From assembly GCF_010668805.1 (NCBI RefSeq), contig NZ_WUFT01000007.1, forward strand, positions 248,001 to 312,000: 64,000 nt of DNA, written 5' to 3'. The stretch comes from Rhizobium phaseoli (lineage in GTDB: Bacteria > Pseudomonadota > Alphaproteobacteria > Rhizobiales > Rhizobiaceae). The notes under the pieces are model-generated. The model was not told where the DNA came from. It saw nothing but the letters and a program-made list of their open reading frames with translations, and ran no database searches. Shown piece by piece: positions 17,545 through 26,147 of this stretch (positions within the stretch are counted from its first letter, which is position 1; the number at the start of each line of letters is the position of its first letter). The position numbers were made by a program, and so were the translations under genes.

Positions 17545-17566
17545 TTCCCGCTCAATCGAGCGGGAA
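17545..17566 (-). terminator. Hairpin overlapping the dppF stop codon
   Basis: The 9-bp arms TTCCCGCTC (17545-17553) and GAGCGGGAA (17558-17566) are separated by 4 nt. The stem contains the last codons and stop of dppF. No U-run follows, so it may be a weak terminator or 3'-end stabiliser. Confidence 0.4.
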
Positions 17567-18505
17567 GTGACAGGCATATTGTTGTGCACCTTCGCCGCTT
17601 AGTTCCGGCGAGACCTGGCGGCAATGGTCCTGCGCCTTCCAGCAGCGTGGATTGAAGTGACAGCCCGATGGCGGTTTCAGCGGCGACGGCAGTTCGCCCT
17701 GCAGGCGGATGCGGTTCTTGGCGCGGTCGGGGTCGGCGATCGGTGTCGCCGACAGCAAGGCTGCCGTATAGGGATGGCGCGGCCGGGCGAAGACCTCGGC
17801 GGCAGGACCGGTTTCCACTGGCCGGCCGAGATACATCACCATCACCTCGTCGGCGATGTGATGGACGACGGAGAGGCCGTGCGAGATGAATAGATAGGCA
17901 AGTCCCATCTCCTTCTGCAGATCCATCAGCAGGTTCAGCACCTGCGCCTGGATCGAGAGGTCAAGCGCCGATACCGGTTCGTCGAGGACCAGCACCTTCG
18001 GCCGCAGCATCAAAGCGCGGGCAATGGCGATGCGCTGGCGCTGGCCGCCAGAGAACATATGGGGATAACGGCCGTGATGCTCCGGACGCAAGCCGACGCG
18101 GGCCATCATCTCCTCCACCTTGCGGCGGCGGGCGGCGGCGTTGAGATCGGTGTTGATCTTCAGCGGCTCTTCGAGGATGGAGCCGACCTTCTGGCGCGGA
18201 TTGAGCGAGCCGTAAGGATTCTGGAAGACGATCTGCACTTGGCTGCGCAGGCTGCGGTCGCCGACATGGGCGGGCTTGCCGTCGATCAGCAATTCGCCCG
18301 ACGTCGGGTTCTCGATCATGGTGACCAGGCGAGCGAGCGTCGACTTGCCGCAGCCGGATTCGCCGACGACGGCGAGCGTCTTGCCGGAATGGAGACTGAA
18401 GCTGACACCGTTCAGCGCCCTGACGGTGGCATCGGCTTTGAAGAGGCCGCGATTGACCGTGTAGAAGCGGGCGAGATCCCTGCCCTCGAGAACGGCGCCC
18501 GTCAT
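17552..18505 (-). CDS. dppF: Dipeptide/heme-precursor ABC transporter, ATPase DppF
   Basis: A 317-residue ATPase of the oligopeptide transporter family. Walker A is GESGCGKST, signature FSGGQRQR, Walker B VLVLDEPVSALD. The C-terminal oligopeptide-transporter extension has cysteine positions (CHFNPRC, DHC, YACHF) that often carry an Fe-S centre in this family. The ATG overlaps the dppD stop (ATGA) and follows GGAGAT. It works with DppD at the inner membrane to energise uptake through DppBC. In rhizobia the Dpp system is known to import dipeptides and delta-aminolevulinate. Confidence 0.93.
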   Translation of the reverse strand: MTGAVLEGRDLARFYTVNRGLFKADATVRALNGVSFSLHSGKTLAVVGESGCGKSTLARLVTMIENPTSGELLIDGKPAHVGDRSLRSQVQIVFQNPYGSLNPRQKVGSILEEPLKINTDLNAAARRRKVEEMMARVGLRPEHHGRYPHMFSGGQRQRIAIARALMLRPKVLVLDEPVSALDLSIQAQVLNLLMDLQKEMGLAYLFISHGLSVVHHIADEVMVMYLGRPVETGPAAEVFARPRHPYTAALLSATPIADPDRAKNRIRLQGELPSPLKPPSGCHFNPRCWKAQDHCRQVSPELSGEGAQQYACHFPLD

Positions 18506-19518
18506 ACGAGATCTCCTGCAGTTTCAACGGCCATGATGCCGGGATGGCCAAGCGGCTTGCCGTCCTTCAAAGGATAATTGCACAGCGCCAGCCCAAGCTC
18601 CGGCCCCTGACGGACGACACCGCGATCGCATTCGACCGTAGCGTAGCCGCAGCGCGGCGCGAAAAGACAGCCTGTCGGGCGGCCGTGCTGGCCAGGAACG
18701 ACGCCGGCGATCGAGGGAAGACGCTGGCCAACCTGGGCGCGTTCCGGCAAGGCGGCGAGCAGGGCTGCTGTATAGGGATGATGCGGATCGCGGAACAGCG
18801 CCTTCACCGGCTGCTCCTCGACCTTCTGGCCGGCATATTGCACCTGCACGCGCTCGGCGGTTTCGGCGACGACACCCATGTCGTGGGTGATCAGCACCAG
18901 CGCCATGCCCTGCTCTTTCTGCAGACGCACGAGCAGATCGAGGATCTGCGCCTGGATCGTCACGTCGAGCGCGGTTGTCGGCTCGTCGGCGATCAAGAGC
19001 TTCGGATTGCAGGCGAGCGCCATGGCGATCATCACGCGCTGGCTCATGCCGCCCGACATCTGATGCGGGAAGTTCGACAACCGGTCTTCCGGCGCCGGAA
19101 TGCCGACGAGGTTCAGGAGTTCGATCGAGCGCTCGCGGCGCTCCTTGCGGTTGAGGCCCATGTGGACGCGTAGCGTTTCGCCGAGCTGGAAGCCGACCGT
19201 GAAACACGGATTGAGGCTCGACATCGGCTCCTGGAAGATCATCGCCATGTCCTTGCCGACGATCCGGCGGCGCTGGCGGCCGGAAATGCCGCGCAGATCC
19301 TGGCCGTCGAACTGCATGCGGTCGGCGGTGATCTTCGCCGTCCAGGGCAGAAGCCCCATCAGCGCCAGCATGGCGACGGATTTGCCCGAGCCGGATTCAC
19401 CGACGACCGACAGGATCTCGCCCTTGTCGCAGGCAAGCGATACGCGGTCGACGGCGCGGAAGAGACCGGACGAGGTCTGGAATTCGACGGTCAGATTTTC
19501 AATCTCGAGGAGCGGCAT
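18502..19518 (-). CDS. dppD: Dipeptide ABC transporter, ATPase DppD
   Basis: A 338-residue ATPase and heterodimer partner of DppF. Walker A is GESGSGKSV, signature MSGGMSQR, Walker [13 protein letters not shown]. The C-terminal oligopeptide extension carries LFAPRCGYA and later cysteines. Start ATG at 19518 overlaps the dppC stop by one base (TGATG) and has AGAGG at the right distance; a GTG three bases earlier is less well spaced. Gene order and overlaps show a single dppABCDF operon. Confidence 0.93.
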   Translation of the reverse strand: MPLLEIENLTVEFQTSSGLFRAVDRVSLACDKGEILSVVGESGSGKSVAMLALMGLLPWTAKITADRMQFDGQDLRGISGRQRRRIVGKDMAMIFQEPMSSLNPCFTVGFQLGETLRVHMGLNRKERRERSIELLNLVGIPAPEDRLSNFPHQMSGGMSQRVMIAMALACNPKLLIADEPTTALDVTIQAQILDLLVRLQKEQGMALVLITHDMGVVAETAERVQVQYAGQKVEEQPVKALFRDPHHPYTAALLAALPERAQVGQRLPSIAGVVPGQHGRPTGCLFAPRCGYATVECDRGVVRQGPELGLALCNYPLKDGKPLGHPGIMAVETAGDLV

Positions 19519-20408
19519 CACGACCTCTTCAGCTTGGGGTCAAGCGCATCGCGCAGGCCGTCACCCATCAGATTGATGGCGAGAACGGTGATGAGGATGG
19601 CAAGACCCGGGAATGTTACCACCCACCAGGCGCGCGAGATGAACTCGCGGGATTCGGCAAGCATGGTTCCCCATTCGGGTGTCGGCGGCTGGGCGCCCAT
19701 GCCGAGAAAGCCGAGGGCGGCGGCATCGAGGATCGCCGCCGAGAAGGCGAGCGTCGCCTGGACGATCAGTGGCCCAAGACAGTTCGGCAGGATGGTCTTG
19801 AACATCAGGCGGAAGGTGCCTGCACCGGCGACACGCGAGGCGATGACATATTCCTTCTCGCGCTCCGATATGACCGAGGCGCGCGTCAGCCGCACGAAAT
19901 GCGGCTGGTTGACCAGCGAAATCGCGATCATCGCATTGGTAAGTCCAGGCCCGAGCACGGCAACCAGCACGAGGGCGAGCAGCAGCGACGGGAAGGCCAG
20001 GATGATATCCATCAGGCGCATGATCGCCGTATCGACCTTGCCGCGGAAATATCCGGCGACGAGGCCGATCAGCACGCCTGAAATGACCGAAAGCGTGACG
20101 ACGACGACGCCGATGAAGAGCGAGAAGCGCGCGCCGTAGATCAGTCGCGACAAAATATCGCGGCCGACGGCATCGGTTCCGAGCGGGAAGGAGATGCTGC
20201 CGCCTTCCATCCAGGATGGCACAGCCAGCAGCACCTGGCGGTTCTGCTCATTCGGTTCATGCGGGGCAAACAGCGGCGCGAAGACGGCGACGACCAGGAT
20301 GATGGTAAAAACCACGAGGCCGATGACGGCGCCCTTGTTGCGGGAGAAATAGTGCCAGAATTCCGCGAGAGCGGATGGCTGGCCGGTTTTGACGGTGACG
20401 GTGCTCAT
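19518..20408 (-). CDS. dppC: Dipeptide ABC transporter, permease DppC
   Basis: A 296-residue inner-membrane protein with an N-terminal segment preceding the first membrane helix (about 28-50) and the usual five further helices. The binding-protein-dependent permease EAA-type loop lies around residues 205-230. The TDAVGRDILSRLIYGAR segment near residue 80 is a hallmark of OppC/DppC. The start ATG at 20408 is preceded by TAGGAG. It forms the translocation pore with DppB. Confidence 0.93.
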   Translation of the reverse strand: MSTVTVKTGQPSALAEFWHYFSRNKGAVIGLVVFTIILVVAVFAPLFAPHEPNEQNRQVLLAVPSWMEGGSISFPLGTDAVGRDILSRLIYGARFSLFIGVVVVTLSVISGVLIGLVAGYFRGKVDTAIMRLMDIILAFPSLLLALVLVAVLGPGLTNAMIAISLVNQPHFVRLTRASVISEREKEYVIASRVAGAGTFRLMFKTILPNCLGPLIVQATLAFSAAILDAAALGFLGMGAQPPTPEWGTMLAESREFISRAWWVVTFPGLAILITVLAINLMGDGLRDALDPKLKRS

Positions 20409-20417
20409 GAACCGCTC

Positions 20418-21422
20418 CTAATGACGAATGCGCGGATTGATGAAGCCGTAGAGGATATCAACAATCAGATTGACCATCATGATGACGCCGGCGATCAAAA
20501 GAAGGCCGCCCTGGACCACGGCGTAATCGCGCTTGAAGACGGAATCGACCATCCATTTGCCGATGCCCGGCCAGGAGAAGATCGTTTCGGTGAGGATGGC
20601 GCCGGCAAGGAGAACGCCGATCTGCAGACCGATCGTGGTGATGACTGGGATCATCGCATTGCGCAGCGCGTGCACGCCGACGACGCGCAATGGCTTCAGG
20701 CCCTTCGAACGCGCCGTGCGGACATAGTCCTCTCCCAGAACCTCGAGCATTGCCGAGCGCGTCTGGCGCGCGATGACGGCAAGCGGGATCGTCGCCAGCA
20801 CGATGGTCGGCAGAATAAGGTAGCTGACGGCGGAGGAAAACGCCCCCTTCTGGCCTGACAGCAAGCTGTCGACAAGCATGAAGCCGGTGACCGGCTTGAA
20901 GAAATACATCAGCGAGATGCGTCCGGAAACGGGCGTCCAGCCGAGATAGCCGGAGAAGAAGATGATGAGCAGCAGGCCCCACCAGAAAATCGGCATGGAA
21001 TAACCGATCAGGGCAACACCCATTACGCTCTGATCGAACCACGTGCCTCGCTTCACGGCGGCAAAGATACCGGCGGGCACGCCAAGACAGACGGCGAGGA
21101 TGATGGCGCAGAGCGAAAGTTCCAGCGTCGCCGGAAACAGCGTCAGGAATTCGCCGAGAACGGGCCGCTTGGTGACGATCGAGGTGCCTAGATCGCCATG
21201 CAGCAGTTTTCCGAGGTAATCGAAATACTGCACATACACAGGCCGGTCGAAGCCGAGATCATGCATGATCTGGGCATGACGCTCCGGCGCCATGACGCGC
21301 TCACCCGACAGAAGCATGACGGGGTCGCCGGGAAGCATGCGGATGAAGGAGAAGGCAATGAGGGAAACGCCGAGGAATGTCGGGATCAGCACCGCAAGGC
21401 GGCCGATGAAAAAACGCAACAT
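20418..21422 (-). CDS. dppB: Dipeptide ABC transporter, permease DppB
   Basis: A 334-residue inner-membrane protein that opens with RFFIGRLAVLIPTFLGVSL, the conserved first helix of OppB/DppB. A long periplasmic segment follows, then five more helices, with a permease EAA loop around residues 235-260 (SKGLKPLRVVGVHALRNA). It pairs with DppC. A perfect GC-rich palindrome sits between its start and the dppA stop and may lower expression relative to dppA. Confidence 0.93.
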   Translation of the reverse strand: MLRFFIGRLAVLIPTFLGVSLIAFSFIRMLPGDPVMLLSGERVMAPERHAQIMHDLGFDRPVYVQYFDYLGKLLHGDLGTSIVTKRPVLGEFLTLFPATLELSLCAIILAVCLGVPAGIFAAVKRGTWFDQSVMGVALIGYSMPIFWWGLLLIIFFSGYLGWTPVSGRISLMYFFKPVTGFMLVDSLLSGQKGAFSSAVSYLILPTIVLATIPLAVIARQTRSAMLEVLGEDYVRTARSKGLKPLRVVGVHALRNAMIPVITTIGLQIGVLLAGAILTETIFSWPGIGKWMVDSVFKRDYAVVQGGLLLIAGVIMMVNLIVDILYGFINPRIRH

Positions 21423-21441
21423 GGCAGATGTCCAATAGTTT

Positions 21442-21469
21442 CCGGCGGTCAGGAGATCCTGACCGCCGG
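21442..21469 (-). repeat. 28-bp perfect palindrome between dppA and dppB
   Basis: The arms CCGGCGGTCAGGA (21442-21454) and TCCTGACCGCCGG (21457-21469) pair completely around a 2-bp centre. In dpp mRNA it would fold into a very stable hairpin directly after dppA. No U-run follows, so a stabiliser or partial attenuator that favours the binding-protein mRNA is more likely than a full terminator. Confidence 0.75.
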
Positions 21470-21508
21470 CTGCGCCCAGCTCTGCCGGGCATTCTTACAT
21501 TATTCTGG

Positions 21509-23104
21509 TTATTCGGAAACGTCGACGCCGTCGAAGCGGTGAATGCCGAGCGGATCCATGAAGAAGCCCGTGACCTTCTTGCTCATCGGAACGAAGACGA
21601 GCGAGTGATCGAGGGTTGCCCAGGGAGCTTCCTTCTTGAAGATCAGCTGCGCCTGCTCATAGGCCTTGGTGCGCTCGCCGACATCGGCGGTCAGCTTGGC
21701 CTTGGTCATCAGCTCGTCGTATTCCTTGTTGCACCACTGAGCGCGGTTGTTGCCACCGACGGCGTCGCAGCCGAGCAGCGTATCCATGAAGTTATCCGGG
21801 TCGCCGTTGTCGCCGGTCCAACCGAGGATGACGGCGCCGTCGCGCTTCACGTCGGAGGAGAGCTTCAGATATTCGGCCCATTCATGGGTGACGATCTCGA
21901 CCTTGACGCCGGCCTTGGCAAAATCCGCCTGCATCAGTTCGGCTGCGCGGCGCGCATTCAGCATGTAGGGGCGCGAAACCGGCATTGCCCAGATCTTCAT
22001 GCTGAGATCCTTGACGCCAGCATCGGCAAGAGCCTTCTTGGCAGCGTCCGGATCGTACTTGTCGTCCTGAACAGCGTCGTTATAGGACCACATCGTCGGC
22101 GGGATCGGGTTCTTGGCAACGGCCGCGGCGCCCTGGAAGACGGCATCGATGATCGCCTGCTTGTTGATCGCCATGTTCAGGGCGCGGCGAACTTCCGGCT
22201 TGTCGAACGGAGCCATCTGCGTGTTGTAGGCGAGGAAGCCGACATTGAGACCGGCCTGTTCCATCACCGTCAGCTTGTCATCCTTCTTCAGTTCGGGAAC
22301 GTCGGCTGCGTTCGGATAGGGGATTAGGTGGCATTCGCCGGCCTTCAGCTTCTGGGCGCGGACAGCCGCGTCAGAGGTGATGGCGAAAACCAGATCGTCG
22401 ATCTTTTCCTTGCCCTTGAAATAGGTTTCGTTGGCCTTGTAGCGGATGACGGCATCGGGCTGGTAGGCGACGAAGGTGAACGGGCCGGTGCCGAGCGGCT
22501 GCTGGTTGAGCTGCGCCATCTTGCCGTCGGCGGCGAGCTTGTCGGCATATTCCTTGGAAACGATCGAGGCGAAGTCCATGGCAAGATCGGCGAGGAACGG
22601 CGCTTCGGGATGGTTGAGCGTGAACTTGACGGTGAGGTCGTCGACCTTCTCGACCGACTTGATCAGATCCGGGAAGCCCATGCCGGCAGCGTATTCGTAG
22701 GAACCGCCTTCGACATACTTGTTCCACGGATTGTCGGATTTCAGCTGGCGCTCGAAGGAGAACACGACGTCGTCGGCGTTGAAATCGCGCGTCGGCGTGA
22801 AGAAGTCGGTGGTCTGGTACTTGACGCCGGGATGAAGCTTGAAGGTGTATTGCGTGCCGTCGGCCGAAACGCTCCAGCTGTCAGCCAGGCCGGGCTCGAT
22901 CTCTGTACCGCCATGCTTGAATTCGACGAGGCGGCTATAGACCGTGCGCGACGACGCGTCGAAGGTCGTGCCTGCCGTATAGAGGCTCGGGTCGAAGCCT
23001 TCCGGCGAGCCCTCGGAGCAATAAACAAGGGTCTTGGACCAGGCCGACGTCGCCATGACCGAAATCAGGGCCGTCGCTGCCAGCATGACAGAGATCTTTT
23101 TCAT
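21509..23104 (-). CDS. dppA: Periplasmic dipeptide-binding protein DppA
   Basis: A 531-residue family-5 extracellular solute-binding protein. A Sec signal peptide occupies about residues 1-23 (MKKISVMLAATALISVMATS, then AWS-K). The mature part begins KTLVYCSEGSPEGFDPSLYT, which is typical of DppA. It binds the ligand in the periplasm and delivers it to DppBC. First gene of the dpp operon. A 297-bp AT-rich leader separates it from the rirA terminator. Iron regulation is plausible given rirA next door, but I could not find a convincing iron-responsive operator. Confidence 0.94.
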   Translation of the reverse strand: MKKISVMLAATALISVMATSAWSKTLVYCSEGSPEGFDPSLYTAGTTFDASSRTVYSRLVEFKHGGTEIEPGLADSWSVSADGTQYTFKLHPGVKYQTTDFFTPTRDFNADDVVFSFERQLKSDNPWNKYVEGGSYEYAAGMGFPDLIKSVEKVDDLTVKFTLNHPEAPFLADLAMDFASIVSKEYADKLAADGKMAQLNQQPLGTGPFTFVAYQPDAVIRYKANETYFKGKEKIDDLVFAITSDAAVRAQKLKAGECHLIPYPNAADVPELKKDDKLTVMEQAGLNVGFLAYNTQMAPFDKPEVRRALNMAINKQAIIDAVFQGAAAVAKNPIPPTMWSYNDAVQDDKYDPDAAKKALADAGVKDLSMKIWAMPVSRPYMLNARRAAELMQADFAKAGVKVEIVTHEWAEYLKLSSDVKRDGAVILGWTGDNGDPDNFMDTLLGCDAVGGNNRAQWCNKEYDELMTKAKLTADVGERTKAYEQAQLIFKKEAPWATLDHSLVFVPMSKKVTGFFMDPLGIHRFDGVDVSE

Positions 23105-23401
23105 AATATTGTTTCCCGGTTGTTCTTTTTTGATGTCTGGAGACCGCAGATTGGCATCCCGATCGACGGTCGATGGAACGATATTTATCTACTGAAAGCA
23201 ACGGGCTACGCAGAAAATTTTTCCACTTGGACAATTTTAGAAATTTTCCGTCAAAAATCAGCCTCATTCGGACATATTCGGATAAAAATGTCCCGAATTT
23301 CGTCGTATTCTGGATAATTGCGCCTCTTATGCGTGTCGCGATCGATCGGATTCGCGTGCCACGCTGCGGATTTTTATCTCTTGCCGCGCCGGCGAGACCC
23401 G
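23105..23401. promoter_or_regulatory. dppA upstream region
   Basis: About 300 bp without a gene, clearly more AT-rich than its surroundings in 23180-23320. It should carry the dpp promoter. An imperfect inverted repeat, TTCGGACAT (23267-23275) and ATGTCCCGAA (23288-23297), is the only structured element seen. A TGA-N9-TCA type RirA site was looked for and not found. Confidence 0.5.
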
Positions 23402-23439
23402 GCAAAATAAAAACCGCGGTTGTCGGGCAACCGCGGTTT
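23402..23439 (-). terminator. Rho-independent terminator of rirA
   Basis: The 12-bp arms AAACCGCGGTTG (23411-23422) and CAACCGCGGTTT (23428-23439) are separated by TCGGG. On the minus strand the hairpin is followed by TTTATTTT, a good U-rich tract. It ends rirA 26 bp past its stop codon and insulates dppA. Confidence 0.88.
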
Positions 23440-23464
23440 CAAAACTCTGTCCTGCTGTTTAGAT

Positions 23465-23947
23465 TCAGGCGGCGGGCGCAACGATCGCGGGTTTGCGATA
23501 TGGCCGCTCGCCGGTAATTCCGAGAAGGAAATTGATCTGCGGGCGCGCCTTGACGAGGTCGTCGATGGAATATTCCGACAGCACAGCGAAGAAGGCGTTG
23601 AGCGCCTTGCGCAGCGCCGAATTCAGGCCGCAGCTGTCAACCAGCGGGCATTCGACCACGCCGTCATCCTCGAAGCATTCGGCCATGGCGAAACTGTCTT
23701 CCGTCACCCGAACGACGTCGAAGAGCGTGATGTCGGCCGCCGGCTTGCCCAAGCGCACGCCGCCATTGCGGCCGCGCACGGTTTCGACCAGGCCGGCCTT
23801 GTTCAGCGGCTGGAGGATCTTGAAAAGAAACAGTTCGGAAACGCCGTAAGCCCTGGCGATTTCCGGAATCCGGCTCAGGTGCCCGTCATTGGCAGCACAA
23901 TACATCAACATGCGAACCGCATAGTTGGTCTGCTTCGTCAACCGCAT
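23465..23947 (-). CDS. rirA: Iron-responsive Rrf2 regulator RirA
   Basis: A 160-residue Rrf2-family repressor. The winged helix-turn-helix begins MRLTKQTNYAVRMLMYCA and includes VSELFLFKILQPLNKAGLV. Three cysteines that would hold an Fe-S cluster are at C91, C100 and C106 (by my count) in AECFEDDGVVECPLVDSC. The sequence closely resembles rhizobial RirA, which represses siderophore and iron-uptake genes when iron is sufficient, using its cluster as iron sensor. Its location beside dppABCDF is the arrangement known in Rhizobium. It is transcribed alone, bounded by its own terminator and that of the upstream dehydrogenase gene. Confidence 0.95.
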   Translation of the reverse strand: MRLTKQTNYAVRMLMYCAANDGHLSRIPEIARAYGVSELFLFKILQPLNKAGLVETVRGRNGGVRLGKPAADITLFDVVRVTEDSFAMAECFEDDGVVECPLVDSCGLNSALRKALNAFFAVLSEYSIDDLVKARPQINFLLGITGERPYRKPAIVAPAA

Positions 23948-24106
23948 GCCGATCTCCTGACTCGTGCCTGTTCGGACCTATATAGGCGGTTTGGTAGTTT
24001 TGAACAATTCCAAAATATGAAATTTGCATTCAGCTTATGGGGCCATTTGCCGCGACGTCGAATCCTGCTCGAGGACTCGGGTGCCGAACTTCCGTTCCAA
24101 CAGGTC

Positions 24107-24135
24107 GAACAAAACGGGGGCCAAAAAGGCCCCCG
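24107..24135 (-). terminator. Rho-independent terminator of the mmsA/iolA gene
   Basis: The 8-bp arms CGGGGGCC (24115-24122) and GGCCCCCG (24128-24135) surround an A5 loop (U5 in the transcript). They are followed on the minus strand by TTTTGTT. It lies 26 bp past the dehydrogenase stop. Confidence 0.85.
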
Positions 24136-24160
24136 AATTGCAGATCGATTGATCGTCAGA

Positions 24161-25657
24161 TCACTTCATCGTCGGCATGACGAATTCGGCGCCGCTCTTG
24201 ATGCCGGAGGGCCAGCGGGCGGTGACGGTCTTGGTCTTCGTCCAGAACTTGATCGAGTCCGTGCCGTGCTGGTTGAGGTCGCCGAAGCTCGAGGCCTTCC
24301 AGCCGCCGAAGGAGTGGTAGGCGAGCGGAACCGGGATCGGAACGTTGATACCGATCATGCCGATATTGATGCGCGAGGCGAAATCGCGGGCAGCATCGCC
24401 GTCACGGGTGTAGATCGCGACGCCGTTGCCGTATTCGTGCTTCATCGGCAGCGACAGCGCTTCTTCGTAGTTCTGGGCGCGAACAACGGAGAGAACCGGT
24501 CCGAAGATCTCGGTCTTGTAAATGTCCATCTCGGGCGTGACGTCATCGAACAGGCAGCCGCCGACGAAGTAGCCGTCTTCATAACCCTGGAGCTTGAAAT
24601 CGCGGCCGTCGACGAGGAGCTTGGCACCTTCCTCGACGCCGCGGTCGATAAGACCGCGAACCCGGTTATAAGCGTCCTTGGTGACGAGCGGGCCGAGGTC
24701 GGCCTGGTCGTCGGTGTAGGGGCCGATGCGGAGCGATTCGATCTTCGGGATCAGCTTTTCGACGAGGCGGTTGGCGGTGTCCTCGCCGACCGGAACGGCA
24801 ACCGAGATCGCCATGCAACGCTCGCCGGCCGAGCCGTAGCCTGCGCCCATCAGCGCGTTGACGGCCTGATCCATATCGGCGTCCGGCATGATGATCATGT
24901 GGTTCTTGGCGCCGCCGAAGCACTGGGCGCGCTTGCCGTTCATCGCCGCGGTACCATAGACATAGCGGGCGATCGGCGTCGAGCCGACGAAGGAGACGGC
25001 GCCGATATCCGGATCGGTGAGGATCGCATCAACCGCACCCTTGTCGCCATTGACGACGTTGAGGATGCCAGCCGGCAGGCCGGCCTCGATCATCAGTTCG
25101 GCGAGGCGGATCGGCAGGGAAGGATCACGCTCGGAGGGCTTCAGGATGAAGGCATTGCCGCAAGCAATCGCCGGGGCGAACATCCACATCGGGATCATGC
25201 CGGGGAAATTGAAGGGCGTGATGCCGGCGCCGATGCCGACCGGCTGGCGGATCGAATACATGTCGATCGCCGGCCCGGCGCCCTCGGTGAACTCGCCCTT
25301 GGACAAATGCGGAATGCCGCAGACGAATTCGCAGACTTCGAGGCCGCGGATGACGTCACCCTTGGCATCCTCGATCGTCTTGCCGTGCTCCTTGGAGAGC
25401 ATTTCGGCAAGCTCGTCCATGTGCTTGTTCAAGAGTTCGACAAACTTGAAGAAGACGCGGGCGCGGCGCTGCGGATTGGTGGCGGCCCATTTCGGCTGCG
25501 CAGCCTTGGCGTTTTCGACTGCGGCGCGCAATTCCTCGACGCTTGCGAGTGCTACTGTCGCCTGCACTTCGCCCGTTGCCGGATTGTAGACATTGCTGAC
25601 GCGGCCGCTGGTGCCGGCAACCTGCTTGCCGCCGATGAAATGACCGATCTCATGCAT
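24161..25657 (-). CDS. mmsA: CoA-acylating methylmalonate-semialdehyde dehydrogenase
   Basis: A 498-residue aldehyde dehydrogenase. The catalytic cysteine is C281 in AGERCMAISV. ITPFNFPGMIPMWMFAPAIA and KPSERDPS are MMSDH-type sequences. It converts methylmalonate semialdehyde to propionyl-CoA in valine catabolism, or malonate semialdehyde to acetyl-CoA in myo-inositol catabolism (where it is named IolA). No other iol or valine gene is adjacent, so I cannot choose. The ATG at 25657 follows AGGAGGAA; the open frame upstream to 25708 is not coding. It diverges from a monooxygenase-LysR pair that may include its regulator. Confidence 0.93.
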   Translation of the reverse strand: MHEIGHFIGGKQVAGTSGRVSNVYNPATGEVQATVALASVEELRAAVENAKAAQPKWAATNPQRRARVFFKFVELLNKHMDELAEMLSKEHGKTIEDAKGDVIRGLEVCEFVCGIPHLSKGEFTEGAGPAIDMYSIRQPVGIGAGITPFNFPGMIPMWMFAPAIACGNAFILKPSERDPSLPIRLAELMIEAGLPAGILNVVNGDKGAVDAILTDPDIGAVSFVGSTPIARYVYGTAAMNGKRAQCFGGAKNHMIIMPDADMDQAVNALMGAGYGSAGERCMAISVAVPVGEDTANRLVEKLIPKIESLRIGPYTDDQADLGPLVTKDAYNRVRGLIDRGVEEGAKLLVDGRDFKLQGYEDGYFVGGCLFDDVTPEMDIYKTEIFGPVLSVVRAQNYEEALSLPMKHEYGNGVAIYTRDGDAARDFASRINIGMIGINVPIPVPLAYHSFGGWKASSFGDLNQHGTDSIKFWTKTKTVTARWPSGIKSGAEFVMPTMK

Positions 25658-25832
25658 GGGATGTTCCTCCTGTTTTTGGATGACCCACAATCGCACTTCA
25701 ATTTGCACAAATCAATGCGCTGATATAAGTAACCGTTGTGCGTATATTATAGCTCTGCCGTTATGTCCGACGCTGCTGCTCCGAACTTGGCACGGTGTGC
25801 GGACAAGTCAAACCCGAGGGGAGGACAAACCG
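25658..25832. promoter_or_regulatory. Divergent region, mmsA / monooxygenase-LysR operon
   Basis: A 175-bp region with opposed starts on either side, each with a strong Shine-Dalgarno sequence. It should contain both promoters and, by LysR convention, the binding site for the regulator encoded downstream. No T-N11-A palindrome is certain enough to name. Confidence 0.5.
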
Positions 25833-26147
25833 ATGCGCCGGGAACCTGTCGTCAGAATGGCGGAGCTGGAGATCGATCCGGACAGGCTGGAAGCCTACCG
25901 CGTATTGCTCACCGAAGAAATCGAGGCCTCCGTTGCGCTGGAAGACGGGGTAATTTCGCTCAGCGCTGTTGCCATCAGGGACAATCCAAACCGCATCCGA
26001 ATTCTCGAAGTCTATGCCGACCAGCAGGCCTACGAGGCCCATCTGCGGACACCGCATTTCCTCAAATACAAGAGCGAGACGGCCGGCATGGTGACATCGC
26101 TGACGCTGATCGAGGTCGATCCGATCGCAATGCGGACCAAGCCATGA
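25833..26147 (+). CDS. ABM-domain putative quinol monooxygenase
   Basis: A 104-residue protein of the antibiotic-biosynthesis-monooxygenase fold (dimeric ferredoxin-like). The segment LEAYRVLLTEEIEASVALEDGVIS is cut here to its hallmark ALEDGVIS, and VYADQQAYEAHLRTPHFLKY is typical of YgiN/LsrG-like members. Such small enzymes oxidise quinols or isomerise small metabolites without a cofactor. The ATG at 25833 follows GAGGGGAGGA. Its stop overlaps the LysR start (ATGA at 26144-26147). Confidence 0.82.
   Translation: MRREPVVRMAELEIDPDRLEAYRVLLTEEIEASVALEDGVISLSAVAIRDNPNRIRILEVYADQQAYEAHLRTPHFLKYKSETAGMVTSLTLIEVDPIAMRTKP

Noticed and set aside
23105..23401. RirA iron-responsive operator upstream of dppA
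   Set aside because: No TGA-N9-TCA pattern with supporting flanks could be found by eye.
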